A DNA stretch of 64,000 nt from contig NC_071354.1 in assembly GCF_943734655.1 (NCBI RefSeq), forward strand, positions 31,834,847 through 31,898,846. The letters are read 5' to 3'. The notes beneath the pieces were generated by a model, which ran no database searches, was not told where the DNA came from, and saw nothing but the letters and a program-made list of their open reading frames with translations. Both the position numbers and the translations under genes were made by a program. This document shows positions 20,369 through 32,744 of the stretch, piece after piece; positions within the stretch are counted from its first letter, which is position 1; the number at the start of each line of letters is the position of its first letter. This DNA comes from Sabethes cyaneus (taxonomy: Eukaryota > Arthropoda > Insecta > Diptera > Culicidae).

Positions 20369-21869
20369 GTAAGTATTAGCCTGCCCGTTTTTTCAGTGCG
20401 TATCGTGAAAAGATGGAGAAAATAGACGATTTTTTTGGTCATGATACAATACGTAATGGACCACCTGATGCCCGATGAAATGTGGGCTACTGTCGAGATG
20501 GAAAATTTTGTTCAAGCGCACAGAGATGGACAATAATGATTGATGTACGTAATTACATAACTCGCGAAAGTACATAACTGAGAGTATATTTTTATGTGTG
20601 CAATTTTCTTGGGCTGGCACACACGGCTGCTCGCTCGCTTCGCTCGGAGCCAGAGTGGCTGCTGCCCTCTAGGTGCGGTTCATGCACTGAACTTACGGAG
20701 CAGCGGTTTCACGCACCACCGTGCAGACATGGTTTGGTATACATTGTTTGTCTCGTCGTTGCTGTTGGCCGGCATGGCGGCGAGTGCCTCCTGGCTGGTT
20801 TTGTTTTGTGTTATCATGACGGCTGAAGCTCCCCTATGTAAATGGTAAATAGAGAACATTGCTTCGCCGCTGAACCTATTTTTACCGCATGCGGTAACAA
20901 AGTTACAAGTTGGCACAAAGTGGATGTCTGTGGCACCAAGCTCGGTTAACTTAACAGGTGAAAGACTAGTATCGATCACTATTGGAATTTAGTTATCAAA
21001 TGCAGCATGCGTGATCGCGTGCACGACTTGGTTTCTATTCACTCTGAGTGAGGTCTGAATAAGCCGTCTCAATACTACACGCAATAGTAATAATATGTTT
21101 TGCTAACATTGTAACTGATCATCCTCATCAAGGCATTGTTGCAAGTAGGACGAAAGACAGAAGCTACGTAATTTTACTCTTTCACAACACATGCTGCAGT
21201 ACGATTATTCTCTTTATTATTGAACTCGTTGGACCACATTGTGTTGCTAGTCTATATAAGCATGAGTCAGAGACCATAGAAAGTGGTCCTTCTTTCTTGC
21301 TGTGTCATCGATGGTACAAAGTGTTTTCTCAAATTGGGCAGTACAATGTTTAATTTTGTTTGCGAATATCCTTACTCCACGAACTTCTAGTGGTTAAGTG
21401 GTTAATTTAATCAAAAGATTAGATTTCACAAGTGCGTACATTGAAATTCGCAAACACGGAAAGAGAGCGCTGATCATGCATGCTTTCAAGTGTGTATCAC
21501 AGAAGGCGTAGGCGTAAGCAAGTTCATATAAAACGTGACAGAAAATATGTTCATATATTCATCGTTGCTCAGCAACCGTTGATCTCACTCATTATTTTTT
21601 CCATGTCGAAAAAAGTAAAAGGTATTTTTGCAAAAAGTTACCAGGTAGGTACCTACGGGAGATTGGTAATTTAAAAAAAAATGTTCATTGGACAGTGAAA
21701 ATGATAAAATTCTTTGAAAATTATGCGAATTACATGTTGTGGAAGGAGTGATTTGAAAGCAGAATAAATTTCTTATCAAAAGATCGAAGGTTTCAATCGC
21801 TGCGCGGATACTGAATTGCTTCGTAGGCTCTTGCGGTCGTGGGTGTCGTATACTATTTGAGTTCAAGCT
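20369..21869 (+). other. CEPT intron 1, proximal part
   Basis: Intron 1 runs from 20369 to 32744 (12.4 kb). This first 1.5 kb shows no TE protein and no coding exon. Open frames near 20594-20848 lack recognisable content. Confidence 0.6.
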
Positions 21870-23050
21870 GAATCAGCAGATGGCGAAACAATACGCTCGT
21901 CTCATGGCCATGATGGGCCGTGGCGAGCAGCCCCGAGTTCATCATCGAATCGTTGGCGTCCAATTACCGTTAGTTTTGCTACAACCACGAGAATGGCTGT
22001 GTGCTCGACCGACGGCTCTAGAAATACGAAGCCCTTTTCATGAAGTACAGCACTAAACTGGACAATCCAGCTAAGGTTCATCTCCTACTACTAAGCCTCA
22101 GCGTTTCGCCATGCCGACGCATACCCAAGAATTTTCAGTCGAGGATACCGTGAAGAAGTTGAAGCAGCTGTTCGGAATAAGGACCACCTTGTTCAGCACT
22201 GTTGGGACCAAACGGTACCGGTGTTTTCAACTTTTGAAGCGCACTGAGGAGAACTACGTAATGTATGCAATGGCAGTGAACAAGCAATGTGAGGATTTCG
22301 GGTTGAACCATATCACAGCTGATCAATCAATTCAAATCTCTCCATATCTTCAAATCAATCCATATCTTCATCTATGGGCTGCGTTCATCTGAAGAAGCTG
22401 ACGTCCGGACCAGACAGTTTGCCAAGCTGAAATCTGAAGGAGAAGGTGAATGCAAATTGGTAACCTTCATCAACGTTTGCAGAATCTGAAACATGCAGTG
22501 CCCTTATAGAATAGAAATTGTCGACAACCGCATTAGTCTGTTCCATTAAGCAGAAGAAACAGGTATCGAATCCAGCTGTTGCACAGTCAAAGGATAGCAA
22601 GCAGTGCTGACAATGCGGTGGCATACACTACGTTCGTGAACGTCCATAACTGTAAATCCTATAACAAAGTTGGTACAAAAAAGGTTACTACAATTGTAAC
22701 TCTGTAAAGCCCAACAATTGAGGAAACAAAAACAGGAAGAAGAAGTCCACTGTGGTCGCCGTTTTTACAGTCAATCAGGGGAGCACCGACCGCCGAAGTT
22801 CCTGAATGGCGTCATCGATGGAGTTGCAAAATTCGGTTGCAGTTCGATACAGCATCCGACAAAACCGTCATTTCAAGACTGTCCTGGGAGAGCTGCAACC
22901 AGCCCCCAATCAAGACAAAATGGCATCTGGCAAACCTTTGCATCTTATCGGAGAACTGATCTGCTCCATCACTGTGGAAGGAGTCATCAAAGAGCTATCC
23001 AGAGCCACACATCTAGACCTCAATTTATTCGGTGTAGAGCTGGATTGAAC

Positions 23051-25172
23051 AGCCGGAGTTGCCCAGGAATATGCGCGGCAGCTGGAAGCAGCGCTACCAA
23101 CGGAAGAGCAACTTGGCGCAGCAACTGTTGAAGATGGTTGGAAAGGCATTAAGACCGCCATCGGTAGTACTGCTCTAGCGGCACTAGGTACAATGAATCC
23201 GATCCGAAAAAGCGATTGGTTCGACGGCGAATGCAAGCAATTAGTGCAGGAGAAGAATGCAGCTCGTGCGAGAATTACTCAACACCGTACGAGGGCGAAT
23301 GTGGATCGATATAAACAAGCATGGAACAGGTAAAACTCGGTCTTCCGGAGGAAACAGCGCCAACAGGAAGATCGAGATCGCGAGGCGATGGAAGAACTAT
23401 ACCGTGCTAACGATAAACGGAGGTTCTACGAGAAGTTAAGCCGTTTGCGCAAAGGCTATGTGCCGCAGGCCGATATGTGTCGAGACTCAGACGGTAATCT
23501 CACGAACGAATGTTGAAGCAGTATTATGACGAGCACCTTAACAGCGATGTAGCTGAACATGGAGGTGACGATATGGCAATAGATCTTGGAGCACGTGCAG
23601 AAGACGGCAGAATACTAGCCCCTGACCTCCAGGAGGTAGCAGAAGAGACCGGTCGGCTGAAGAACAATAAAGCGGCTGGGGCTGATCAGCTACCCAGTGA
23701 GCTGCTGAAATACGGTGGTGACGCACTGGCTAGAGCGCTGCACTGGGTCATTGTCAAGATTTGGAAGGAGGAGCTACTACCGGAGGAGTGGACGGAAGGC
23801 ATCGTGTGTCCGATCTACAAAAAGGGTGACAAGTTGAATTGTTGCAATTACCGCGCAATCACACTTTTGAACGCCGCCTGCAAGGTACTCTCCCAACTTT
23901 TATGTCGTCGATTATCACCATTTGCAAAGGAGTTCGTGGGGCAATATCAAGCGGAATTCATGGGTGCATGTGCCACCACGGACCAGATTTTCGTGCTTCG
24001 GCAAGTGTTGCAGAAATGTCGCGAATACAACGTGCCCACGCATCATTTATTCATCGACTTCAAATCGGCGTACGACACGATCGATCGAGATCAGCTATGG
24101 CAGATTATACACTACTACGGATTTCCGGATAAACTAACGCGATTGGTCAAGGCGATGATGAATCGAGTAATGTGTGTTGTTCAAGTATCAGGGGCAGTCT
24201 CGAGTCCCTTTGAATCTCGAAGAGGATTACGGCAAGGTGAAGGCTTTCATGTTTGTTGTTCAACATCGCTTTGGAGGGTGTGATAAGAAGAGCGGGTATA
24301 GACACGAGTGGCACGATATTCACGAAGTCCGTCCAGTTTCTTGGTTTCGCTGACGACGTTGACATCATTACACGTACCTTTGAGAGGATGGCGGAAACGT
24401 ACATCGGACTGAAAGCTGCAGCCAAACGGATTGGACTTGTCATTAATGTATCGAAAACAAAATACATGAAAGGAACAGGTTCTAGAGAAGTGAATGCTGA
24501 CCTCCCTCCCCGGATTCATTTAGACGGTGATGAAAACGAGGTGGTAGAAGAGTTCGCGTATCTGGACTCACTGGTTACCGGAGACAACGACACCAGCAGA
24601 GAAATACAAAGACGCATTATGGTAGGAAATCGTGCCTACTTTGGACTCCGTAGGATGCTGTGATCGAACAAAATTCGCCACCGCACGAAGTTAACAATCT
24701 ACAAGACGCTGATTAGACCGGTAGTCCTTTACGGCCATGAGACATGGACTATGCTCGTGGAGGACCAACGCGCCCTTAGTGTTTTCGAACAGAAGGTGTT
24801 GCGCACCATCTACGGCAGAGTGCAGATGGAAGACGGAACGTGGAGGAGGCGAATGAACCATGAATTGCATGAGCTGATTAGGGAACCACCCATCGCTCAC
24901 ACCGCAAAAATCGGTCGCCTGCGATGGGCTGGGCAAGTCGCGAGGATGTCGGACGACTGCCCGGTTAAAAAAGTTCTCAATAACGATCCGACTGGAACGA
25001 GACGGCGGGGCGCGCAGCGACCAAGATGGATCGATCAAGTGGAAGGCGACCTGCGGGCCCTACGTAGGCTACGTGGCTGGCGAATTGCGGCCATGGACCG
25101 AGTGGAATGGAGACGACTTCTTCGTACAGCAGAGGAAACCACGGCCTGGAGCTGATTAAGTAAGTAAGTAAG
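23051..25172 (+). mobile_element. RTE-clade LINE (JAM1-like), 5' truncated, inserted in gypsy
   Basis: The 10-mer TGGATTGAAC flanks the element exactly (23041-23050 and 25173-25182). The 5' end is truncated in the linker after the endonuclease. RT motifs include PEEWTEGIVCPIYKKGDK, NYRAITLL, FIDFKSAYDTIDR, RRGLRQG and GFADDVDII. The C-terminus has LRWAGQVARM and ends TAEETTAWS at about 25155, followed by a (TAAG)n tail. Frameshifts lie near 23330 and 24240 and a stop near 24661. Assignment to RTE rests on these motifs and the simple-repeat tail. Confidence 0.88.
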
Positions 25173-25400
25173 TGGATTGAACTCTTCGAGCTGAGGTTGC
25201 AACCTTTCTCAGCGTCCAGCAACCAGGTTCGTTCAATTTCCATTCAACCTCCGATTGAGCAGTACAAGGCGGCGTTTCCGAATGTGTTCAAAAAGTCATT
25301 CGGGCTTTGCAAAAAGACGATAGTCAAGCCGTTTCTCAAGCAACACGCACGTTCCATGTTCAAGCTAAAGCGTCTAGTACCGTTCACATCTGTAGCGATG

Positions 25401-26022
25401 CACTATGGGCAAAAACGAGAGAAAAAACGGAGGCAATTAAGATATGACCTGCAGGCTGATAAAATATACGTGATCCTAAGTAAAATTTTCCGGAGAATCG
25501 CGTGGTGCCGACCCCTTTCCTGTTTTTCATCGGGAAGTGCTCATTTTCCCCTATTTTTAATATTTTTCAACATTATTGGACTGTTCCAAGAAACAAAAGT
25601 TAAAAACCTAATAATTTTGTGTAAAAAAGTCCGCAGAATCGAATAGCGCTTATCTCATTTAGTTTAGAGCACATTTTTTGGTTGAGCTCCCGTTATCAAA
25701 CCGACCATACCAAACGGGAATTCAACCAAAAAAATTAATGTGCTCTAAAATAAATGAGATAAATCCTATTCGATTCTGCGGAATTTTTTACACGAATTTA
25801 GTAGATTTTTCTCGAAACCTTGCTTGGAATAATCCAATAAGGGTGAAAAATGTTAAAAATAGAGGAAAATGTGCAAAATGGGGCGCTTCCCAATGACAAA
25901 CAGGAAAGGGGTGGGCACCACGTGATTCTCCAGAAAATTTTACATAAGATCACCTATATTTTATAAGCCTGCAGGCCGTATCTTAGTTGCGTCCATTTTT
26001 TCTTTCGTTTTTGCCCATAGTG
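25401..26022. mobile_element. Transib-like foldback element in gypsy RT
   Basis: Palindromic over its full 622 bp, with arms of about 300 bp meeting near 25700. It begins CACTATGGGCAAAAACGAG and ends with the reverse complement of CACTATGGGCAAAAACGA. The exact 5-mer CGATG flanks it (25396-25400 and 26023-26027). Termini starting CACWATG with 5-bp duplications are the signature of Transib transposons. The interrupted gypsy frame rejoins when one CGATG is kept. No transposase is encoded. Confidence 0.8.
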
Positions 26023-26239
26023 CGATGGTCAATGCTGAAATTGATCGAATGGACCGTCACAGCTATCGATTTTTCTCAATGGGCCGCTCCTACCGTTAAT
26101 GTGAAGAAGGCAAAAGAAAAAATTCGTATCTGTGCCGACTATTTCACTACCTGTTATCGGTTCCGGATGACATCTTCATCAAGCTCATCGAATCTTCAAG
26201 TTGAAGTAGACGACGAATCGAAGCAGCTGCTAACAATTA

Positions 26240-27215
26240 TTATTTCCAAGAATTGGGAGGTGAAGAGGCTTCCGCAGGAATGGATCGAAGGAGTAGTTTG
26301 TCCTATCTTGATCGGCTCGATTGCTGTACCTATCGCGGCATAACGCTGGTGAATGCCGCTTACAAGCTACTCTCCCAGATACTGTTATGCCGACTGTCAC
26401 CGATAGCACAAGATTTCGTAGGGAATTACCAGGTGGGCTCCATGGAGGCTCGCGCAATTGCGGATCAATCTTTTACCATCCGACAGATCTGGCAGAAATG
26501 TTGGGAGTACAACGTGCCCATGCATCACGCCTTTATTGATTTCAAAGCAGCATACACTGTTCAGCGCAACTTGATACCATACTAGCCAAAGCAGCATACG
26601 AACCAGCTATGGCAGATAATGCACGAACACGGTTTGTCGGATACACTGACGCGGCTGATCAGAGCTACACTAGATTGATTGCTTGATTGTTCCTTGCGCA
26701 TCTTCGGGACACTCTCGAGTCTCTTCGAGACGTGGTGAGGTATGATAAAAGGTGACGGCTTATCCTGCATGCTATTCAACATCGCTCTTGAGGGTGTGAC
26801 CCGACGGCGGCCGCCGAAACGAGAGGCACAATTTTCACCAATGGTAGCCAATTCCTAGGCTTTGCAGATGAATTGATACCATAGCTAGGGACTTTGCGAC
26901 GGCGGAGGCAATCTACGCCAAACTGAAAGCGGAATCTAGGAGGATTGACCTAAACATAAATGCATCGAAGACCAAATACATGAACGGAAGAGTCTCAAAG
27001 GAAACTAACGGGCCTACTTTGCCTTGTGCCTAACGCTACGATCAAGATGTACAAAATCCTTATTAGATCGGGTTATGAACTTGATGCCATGACGTTGCTC
27101 ACAGAGGACATACGCGCGATTGTCGTATTCGTATGGAAAGTGCTGCGGACGATGTTTGGCGCAATACAGACTGAAAGCGGAGTGTGGCGGAGGCGTATGA
27201 ATCACGAGCTACAGC
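26240..27215 (+). mobile_element. Second RTE-like LINE fragment, highly decayed
   Basis: Fragments in several frames: LPQEWIEGVVCPIL, YRGITLVNAAYKLLSQILL, AIADQSFTIRQIWQKCWEYN, FIDFKAAY, a GFADE remnant near 26860 and KTKYMNGRVSK. It cuts the gypsy RT after LLTI. Internal rearrangement near 26560-26600 and many stops show it is non-functional. Confidence 0.75.
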
Positions 27216-27375
27216 TTTTTTCCCTTTTCATTACTTGTTGGCATTCCCCGTCCAATCAATCATTTCGTGCACCCGAGGTTTCTTCACCTAGGACCGCAGT
27301 TGCGGCCCCGTCGAGGGCCGAGCGTTTCTTGCTCCATCCGTCTTCGAGAATGGAAGCATTTAGTCCCACAGAGGA
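27216..27375. other. Unassigned sequence between LINE and SINE
   Basis: GC-richer stretch with short open frames and no motif recognised. Confidence 0.3.
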
Positions 27376-27600
27376 AGATGGAGGCCCACCCAGTTAGCTC
27401 CAGGGTACGATGCTGGTCTAACAAGCCAGTCGTCGTAGGTTTGAATCTCGACAGAGCGGAGGAAGATGAAGCTCCATCCACAACGCGCTCGTAGTCCTCG
27501 GCAACTTGTGAGTTGCCAAGTTGCCGAATGTTCAACTGAGGAGGGCGGCTTTGTCGCGAAGTATATACCGTCAATAGGTTTGAGCGCACATGTACTGCCA
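27376..27600 (+). mobile_element. Feilai-like tRNA-derived SINE
   Basis: A head with box A-like TTAGCTCCAGGG (about 27395), the arm ACAAGCCAGTCGTCG and box B GGTTTGAATCTC (about 27440) matches the minus-strand SINE at 30275-30470 over the tRNA-like part. The 3' limit is uncertain. The family name is from recognition. Confidence 0.5.
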
Positions 27601-27649
27601 CTAGGAAATGATCAGAGGCAATATAGGCACCTCGGCAATATAGGCACCA

Positions 27650-27855
27650 CCTATAGGCAATATAGGGAGCGTGCGTTGGTGAAAGTGCTTCTGATTACCA
27701 GGTCTCGCGAAGCTGTATGATGATGCATCGCTGGTCGTTATCATTCGTGTCGCCGTTCAAGCGATGAGGCCCAATTACCAGTCTATACATCGCTGTTCTG
27801 CCGATCTGGCTGTTCACATCCCCGATGTCGATCTTGATGTCCTGTGGAATAGCTA
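27650..27855 (-). mobile_element. RTE-like endonuclease domain fragment
   Basis: On the minus strand the frame reads GDVNSQIGRTAMYRLVIGPH followed by RCIIIQLRETW. This is the AP-endonuclease region with the GDxN motif and the conserved IGR..GPH segment of RTE elements. Only about 60 codons remain. It abuts the 3' end of the next LINE. Confidence 0.65.
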
Positions 27856-27867
27856 TCGTATGTTGAT

Positions 27868-29650
27868 TATTTGTTTATTTGTTTGATTAGAATTCAACCA
27901 ACAAAAATGTCTTATCTTATTGAATATCTGAGTCATGTTCATAAAAATTTTACACTATTTAATTTTTGTGCAAACTTATACGACGGTTCGTTGAACTCAA
28001 AAAGGCTTTCAACGGTGTAAAAAGTTCGAATGCAGGAAGTTGTTGGTTCGTAAGATCCAAAGGTGGTCCGGTGGAATCGCGGCTGCAGTAATCCGGTCGA
28101 TCGGAGAGAACGTTGCGACGCACGAAAGTTTAAGACAGACAGGATTGTCGGTGAATCCGTCTCGCCATTTAATATCTTCACCACACACGCTGCTTGCTGA
28201 GCCTTCCTACGATGCTCGAGTGTCTGGAGACGCAGAAGACATCTATCGGGGTACGGCGGTAGATTTGCTGGATCACGCCAAAGTAAATCTCTCAACGCAA
28301 GCCTCACAAAACGTTTTTGAACTTGTTCAATGCGTAGATTCCATGCCAGCTGGTAGGGACACCATACCAAGCAAGCATTTTCAATTAGTGGACGTACTAA
28401 GGAACAATATAGTGCCTTCAGACAGTGAGGATCATTGAAATCACAAGCAATTTTAGCGAAGAAACCTAATTGTCGAGAAGCTTTTGCTATTGCAGTGGTG
28501 CGATGCAAGTTGAAGGTGAGTTTGGCGTCAAGCAGTACCCTAAGGTCGATAACTTCATCAACTCTAGTGCGTACATGCTCATTTATTTGATAGTTGTGGG
28601 CGATTGGACTGGCGATGCGGTGGAAAGTCATTACTTGACATTTCGGGATGCTGATCACAAGCCAGTTTTTCCTGCACCAATCTACAAACAAATCTAAAAG
28701 CCTCTTCAGCCGGGCACAGTCATCTATAGAACGAATCACCGAATATAATTTCAGATCATCTGCATACATCAGTTTACATCCCACTCCAAGCAGTGTCGCA
28801 ATAACGTTGAAAAACAACACAAACAAGAGAGGTCCCATGTTGCTGCCTTGAGGGACACCCGAGCAGTTGGTAAACTGGGAAGAGATACAGGAGTCGAGCT
28901 GTACACGAAGAATTCTGCCGCACAAATAGAAACTGAGCCATTTCGTAAAATTCCAAGATGCGCCAAGCCGTGAAATTTTCTGCAGCAGTATTTTATGGTC
29001 AATACGATCGAACGCGGCTTTCAGATCAGTATAAATCACGTCAATCTGTGATTTTTGTTCCATGTAGGTTATACAGGTGGACGTGAAATCCATTAGGTTC
29101 GTGCTTACGGATCGATCAGGCATAAATCCGTGTTGGTCGGAAGAGATATAGCATTTTGTTCAAGTGAGGATGAAATTATTCACTACTATTTCAAACAGCT
29201 TGGATGCAGCAGAAAGGCTAGTAATACCACGATAGTTCCAAACATTCCGACGATCGCCACACAGGAAATATGAATGACTCCTTCCAGATATCCGAAAATT
29301 TTCCATGCTCGAATCATTTATTGAAGATAAGGCACATAGGCTCCACTAGCGCCACTGCACGACGGGTGAAAACTGCAGCTGGAATACCATCAGGTCCAGG
29401 ACTGCACGAACATTTGAGTTTTTTAGTAGCTGACAAAATCATAACTGGAGTTATCTCGAACGTACTTATGTCTACTAAATCAACAGGAACACCAGCAGAA
29501 GCGATGACAGCCTTAGAATCAGATGCGGATTTGTCAGCAAAAACGGAAACGAAAAACTTCGCATACAGGTCGCATTATTCCTTAGTGGTTTCAGCTTTGG
29601 CTGTCATATCTTAGGTGTATTGCCGAGACACCACATTTGTTATTCCAGTC
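27868..29650 (-). mobile_element. LINE (Jockey/CR1 group), 5'-truncated RT
   Basis: The main open frame, 29123-27939 (394 codons), carries YTDLKAAFDRIDH, GVPQGSNMGPLLF and LMYADDLKLY, then the thumb and C-terminal region with RLALRDLLWRDPANLP and LEHRRKAQQAACVVKILNG. Upstream RT sequence continues in another frame to about 29650. The 3' end carries an A/C-rich (AAATAAAC-like) tail at about 27890-27868. The catalytic YADD is intact but the 5' half is missing. Fragments of the same group occur at 2870-3480, 41257-41990 and 55900-57010. Confidence 0.85.
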
Positions 29651-30270
29651 GCCAGCTCCGGATCAGACGATGTCGTGAGCCGCTCCTAACCTGAAGTACA
29701 ACCGCTGACACTAGTGCCTCCTTCCCTGCCGGTATACGATTTTAGTTTCCACCGGCGCTGGTTACTCGATCTTCGCTAAGGTTGTTCGTATTCCGTCTGG
29801 TACAATGAGGATGTAGGAGTAGGAGTTGCTGGATAAGAGGCTGAGTACCACTATGGGGCTATGTTATACATCATCTAGCCGTTCACCAACCAACATTGGT
29901 CCGTTGATTATTTAGGAGCTGATAGAGTTTCCTTTAAAATTTCAAGAGATTCGGCAACAACCAGTTTTCAAGTATTAACAGAAGTAGTGGAATGTTCTTC
30001 CACAAAAATGTACTCGACTGCTTTGAATTTGAAATGGTAAAATTTTTTCTCCTGTAATTCTTTCCATGTTTTTGTTATTTCTCAAAGAACTATCGAAGAA
30101 ATAATTATATCATTTGCCATTCTTTTTACCAAGAGTTTCATTTCGGATGTTCTACAAAGATAACGAAAGAGATGCTTGACGGTGCTGCAATGCTGCGTTC
30201 CTGGGTTTGAATTGTATCAGCAGAGTTGGTTTACGGCGTAGAGAATGTCTGATGGGGTAGCAAAGCCAAG
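29651..30270. other. No gene recognised
   Basis: Non-coding intron sequence between a LINE and a SINE, with no structure resolved. Confidence 0.4.
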
Positions 30271-30274
30271 CAAA

Positions 30275-30470
30275 GCCTAGGTGCTACATTTCGTTATCGA
30301 AACTTGACCTTCTGTTTTCATACGGCAGACTTCGCAGCCAGCTGTTAGAGTACAGGACAATTGCAGGGCGAGTTGCTTCGACCCTATTGACTCTAACAGC
30401 CTCTCCCAACCGAGATTCGAACACACGACGACTGGCTCATTAGGCCAGCATCATACCTCGACGCCAACTG
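30275..30470 (-). mobile_element. Feilai-like tRNA-derived SINE
   Basis: On the minus strand, box A-like TTGGCGTCGAGGTATG (about 30465) is followed by GCCAGTCGTCGT and box B GTTCGAATCTC (about 30415). A body ends near CGATAACGAAATGTAGC. The tRNA-like head matches the plus-strand copy at 27376. Confidence 0.65.
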
Positions 30471-30869
30471 GGATGCGATGGGGAGGGTCAGGTGGGGTAC
30501 ACTGAACTACATACAACAAGCTGCCTGTTGCATCCTGGTACGAAATATTGACCATCTGGTTCGTTTCTCCGAGGACTTTTAGTTCGGCTGATCCGTATGC
30601 CCAAGCAGCTTCTTTGCTTTGCCCAAGTCATTCATGTAAAAATCATCATTCAGGAACCCCTTGGCACGCTCGCTCCAATCGTTATCATTATTTGAAAATA
30701 TAAGGAATTATGCTTTCGACTGCTTCGCCGCAACATCACTGGCCCATACGGATATGAAACTTGGCGCGGTGGAAGCACGGCCATATCGGTCACGGTATCT
30801 GTCGAACTGCTGCTAACGTTGCTCCGAGCTTTCTCGGAATCGTCATCCTCGCAGTCACTTTCAGGAATC

Positions 30870-31085
30870 GAATAATCTTGCAGAAATGTCGAGAGTGCAA
30901 CGTGCCCACGCATCACATTTTTATTGATTTCAAATCAGCATTCGATACAGTCGATCGAATTATGGCAGATAATGTACGAACACGGTTTTCCGGCTAAACT
31001 GATGCGATTGGTTAGAGCTGCATTGGATCGAGTGATGTATTTCGTGCGCATTTCCTGGTCTTCAGGTCAAATAATCGGTAACCGT
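30870..31085 (+). mobile_element. Short RTE-like RT fragment
   Basis: The frame CRECNVPTHHIFIDFKSAFD around the first catalytic Asp motif is nearly identical to the RTE at 24020-24080, followed by decayed sequence. About 70 codons survive. Confidence 0.7.
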
Positions 31086-31094
31086 TTACGTCTT

Positions 31095-31625
31095 CATCGA
31101 GTTCAACTAGAACGCAATCTTTAGATTTTGCATCCCATTTGCGTCGTTTTGGTTTTGGTGTACCATTGCTTGCATTCCGAAGATCTTAACATGCAACAAG
31201 TCTGGTTGCTTTACGCTCCAAAGCTCATCCGGTATGACATCATGTTCACAAGTTGGTAAGCGATTCAAAAGATAGAATGCAATCGACACAACTTCTGCCC
31301 AGAAAGACTTTTGTTTTTGAGATTTCGGTAGCCGCATCGGACGAAGATAACTGCATCTTCTGCAGTAGCTTGGTTTAAACAGCAACTCCAGTTACGCAGA
31401 GTCCAGAGTTTCCAAGAGATAATCATTGGTTTGTACTCATGCGGAAGACCGCACTGCACCAACGCTCCAATACATTCTTCCGATATCTTGACACCGATCC
31501 TGCTCAATTGTTGAAGTTGATAAGTTCCAAGGTCTGTGTTTACTAGCCTCGTTGGATCTAGGCGGAGACGGAGGAAAAAGCAGAAGAAATAAAGCGCATC
31601 AGGTACAGTTAGGTGAGAAATTGAC
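31095..31625 (-). mobile_element. Ty1/copia fragment: gag joined to integrase
   Basis: On the minus strand, a gag piece (RIGVKISEECIGALVQCGLP, about 31500) is followed directly, with most of gag and protease lost, by an integrase C-terminal piece (SFWAEVVSIAFYLLNRLP and PDLLHVKIFGMQAMVHQ, about 31300-31140). The order matches copia, and the gap shows a large internal deletion. Confidence 0.7.
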
Positions 31626-31689
31626 AAATTTGTTGTTTGAAAGCTTGTTTTGTCAAAAGTTAGATTTGTTTAGGCTTTTGGTTCTTTTG

Positions 31690-31955
31690 GTAGTAGTTGG
31701 CAGAGGGAAATGTCTTATGAACAACAAGAGCAATACAGGCCCTTATTTACTGCCTTGTGGTACTTCGGTAGATATTTGACGCAGTTCACGGTGTTCGCCA
31801 ATTAAACATGCTGCTGGTGGCGGTTATTAAGGTAATTGTTCAGTAACGCTTTTGCTATCCCTCGTATTCTAACCAGTTCTAATTTTTGACTAATAACCTT
31901 TAGTCTATTGTGTCGAAGGCTTTTTTAAGATCTATGAGGGATGGCGTGTAGAAGG
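31690..31955 (-). mobile_element. Decayed LINE RT fragment
   Basis: On the minus strand, SLIDLKKAFDTID (about 31945-31905) is followed by EVPQGSK and GPVLLLL (about 31770-31725), RT motifs separated by stops. Strongly degraded and unassigned to family. Confidence 0.55.
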
Positions 31956-31959
31956 AGTG

Positions 31960-32744
31960 AAATCAGAGATATCCACTGGCGACGGTTACCTACCATGGGT
32001 TTTAAATGTCGCCAGGACAGGTTTTCGTCAACAGCCTGGATGGCGTTGGCTAAGCTGCGTCGTCATTTCAATGGTTCTTTGTGCAATTTTAGCTGATCTG
32101 GATCAATCGCTGGCAGTACAGAACAGAAGCCACAGAAGTCAAATTATGCTATGCCATGCTATGCTGCCATCAGCAAATAAAATTAACACCACGAACAGTA
32201 GATCCTGTTATTCACCGACGAGGCATTTAAGTATCCGATATCAGTTTGTTTATAAAATTCGTCACACATCTGTCACACACCCGGCGACGCTTAAAACGCA
32301 TGACAAAGAACAATCCGAACGTTATTTACGTAGCAACCGACGACTCGACCATCAAAATAATAACATTCGTTTTCATTCTCAGATTTTCATTTCTTTTCTG
32401 CTGCTTAGGTACCTACTAGGAACATAGTTCACTATGATTTCGTGAAAAGAAAATAATTAATTCTCAAATTCACTTGAACTCATTTAGCTATAGCAAATGG
32501 GATGGGATTTCGCCGTTTCTTGTGAATCTTTGTTTATGTGTTTCTCGGAAACAAAAAGTGAGTAGGTGGAGATAAAAAAATGTGCGCGTGATTAAAACGA
32601 GTTCGCCTTCAACGATAGACGATTAAATGTTGATTTCCAAAGGCAGCTCAATATCGCCCTTTTCATAAACAGTTATTGCTTACTATTCAAACACGTTGCT
32701 TACTATCGTTTTGTGTTTTGTTTTCCCTTCTCTCCACTTCACAG
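31960..32744 (+). other. CEPT intron 1, distal part
   Basis: No repeat protein recognised. It ends with a pyrimidine-rich tract and acceptor CACTTCACAG before exon 2. Confidence 0.5.

Larger units (their letters stand above)
21870..26255 (+). mobile_element. Ty3/gypsy retrotransposon remnant with nested insertions
   Basis: Gag comes first (about 21880-22500): AKVHLLLLSLSVS, then EFSVEDTVKKLKQLFG and KRYRCFQLLKRTEENYVMYA. Zinc-knuckle and protease remnants follow (about 22600-23050), with LQFDTASDKTVISRLSWE as the aspartic protease core in one frame. After the RTE at 23051-25172, pol resumes at 25183 (LQPFSASSNQV...FKLKRLVPF). After the foldback at 25401-26022 it continues with FSQWAAPTVNVKKAKEKIRI and VEVDDESKQLLTI, early RT motifs, and is cut again by a second RTE. 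Stops and frameshifts are frequent, so it is dead. No LTRs were found. Confidence 0.8.

Noticed and set aside
20594..20979. Possible small exon or gene in CEPT intron 1
   Set aside because: Two plus frames and one minus frame overlap, none with recognised motifs or convincing splice signals in phase with exons 1 and 2.
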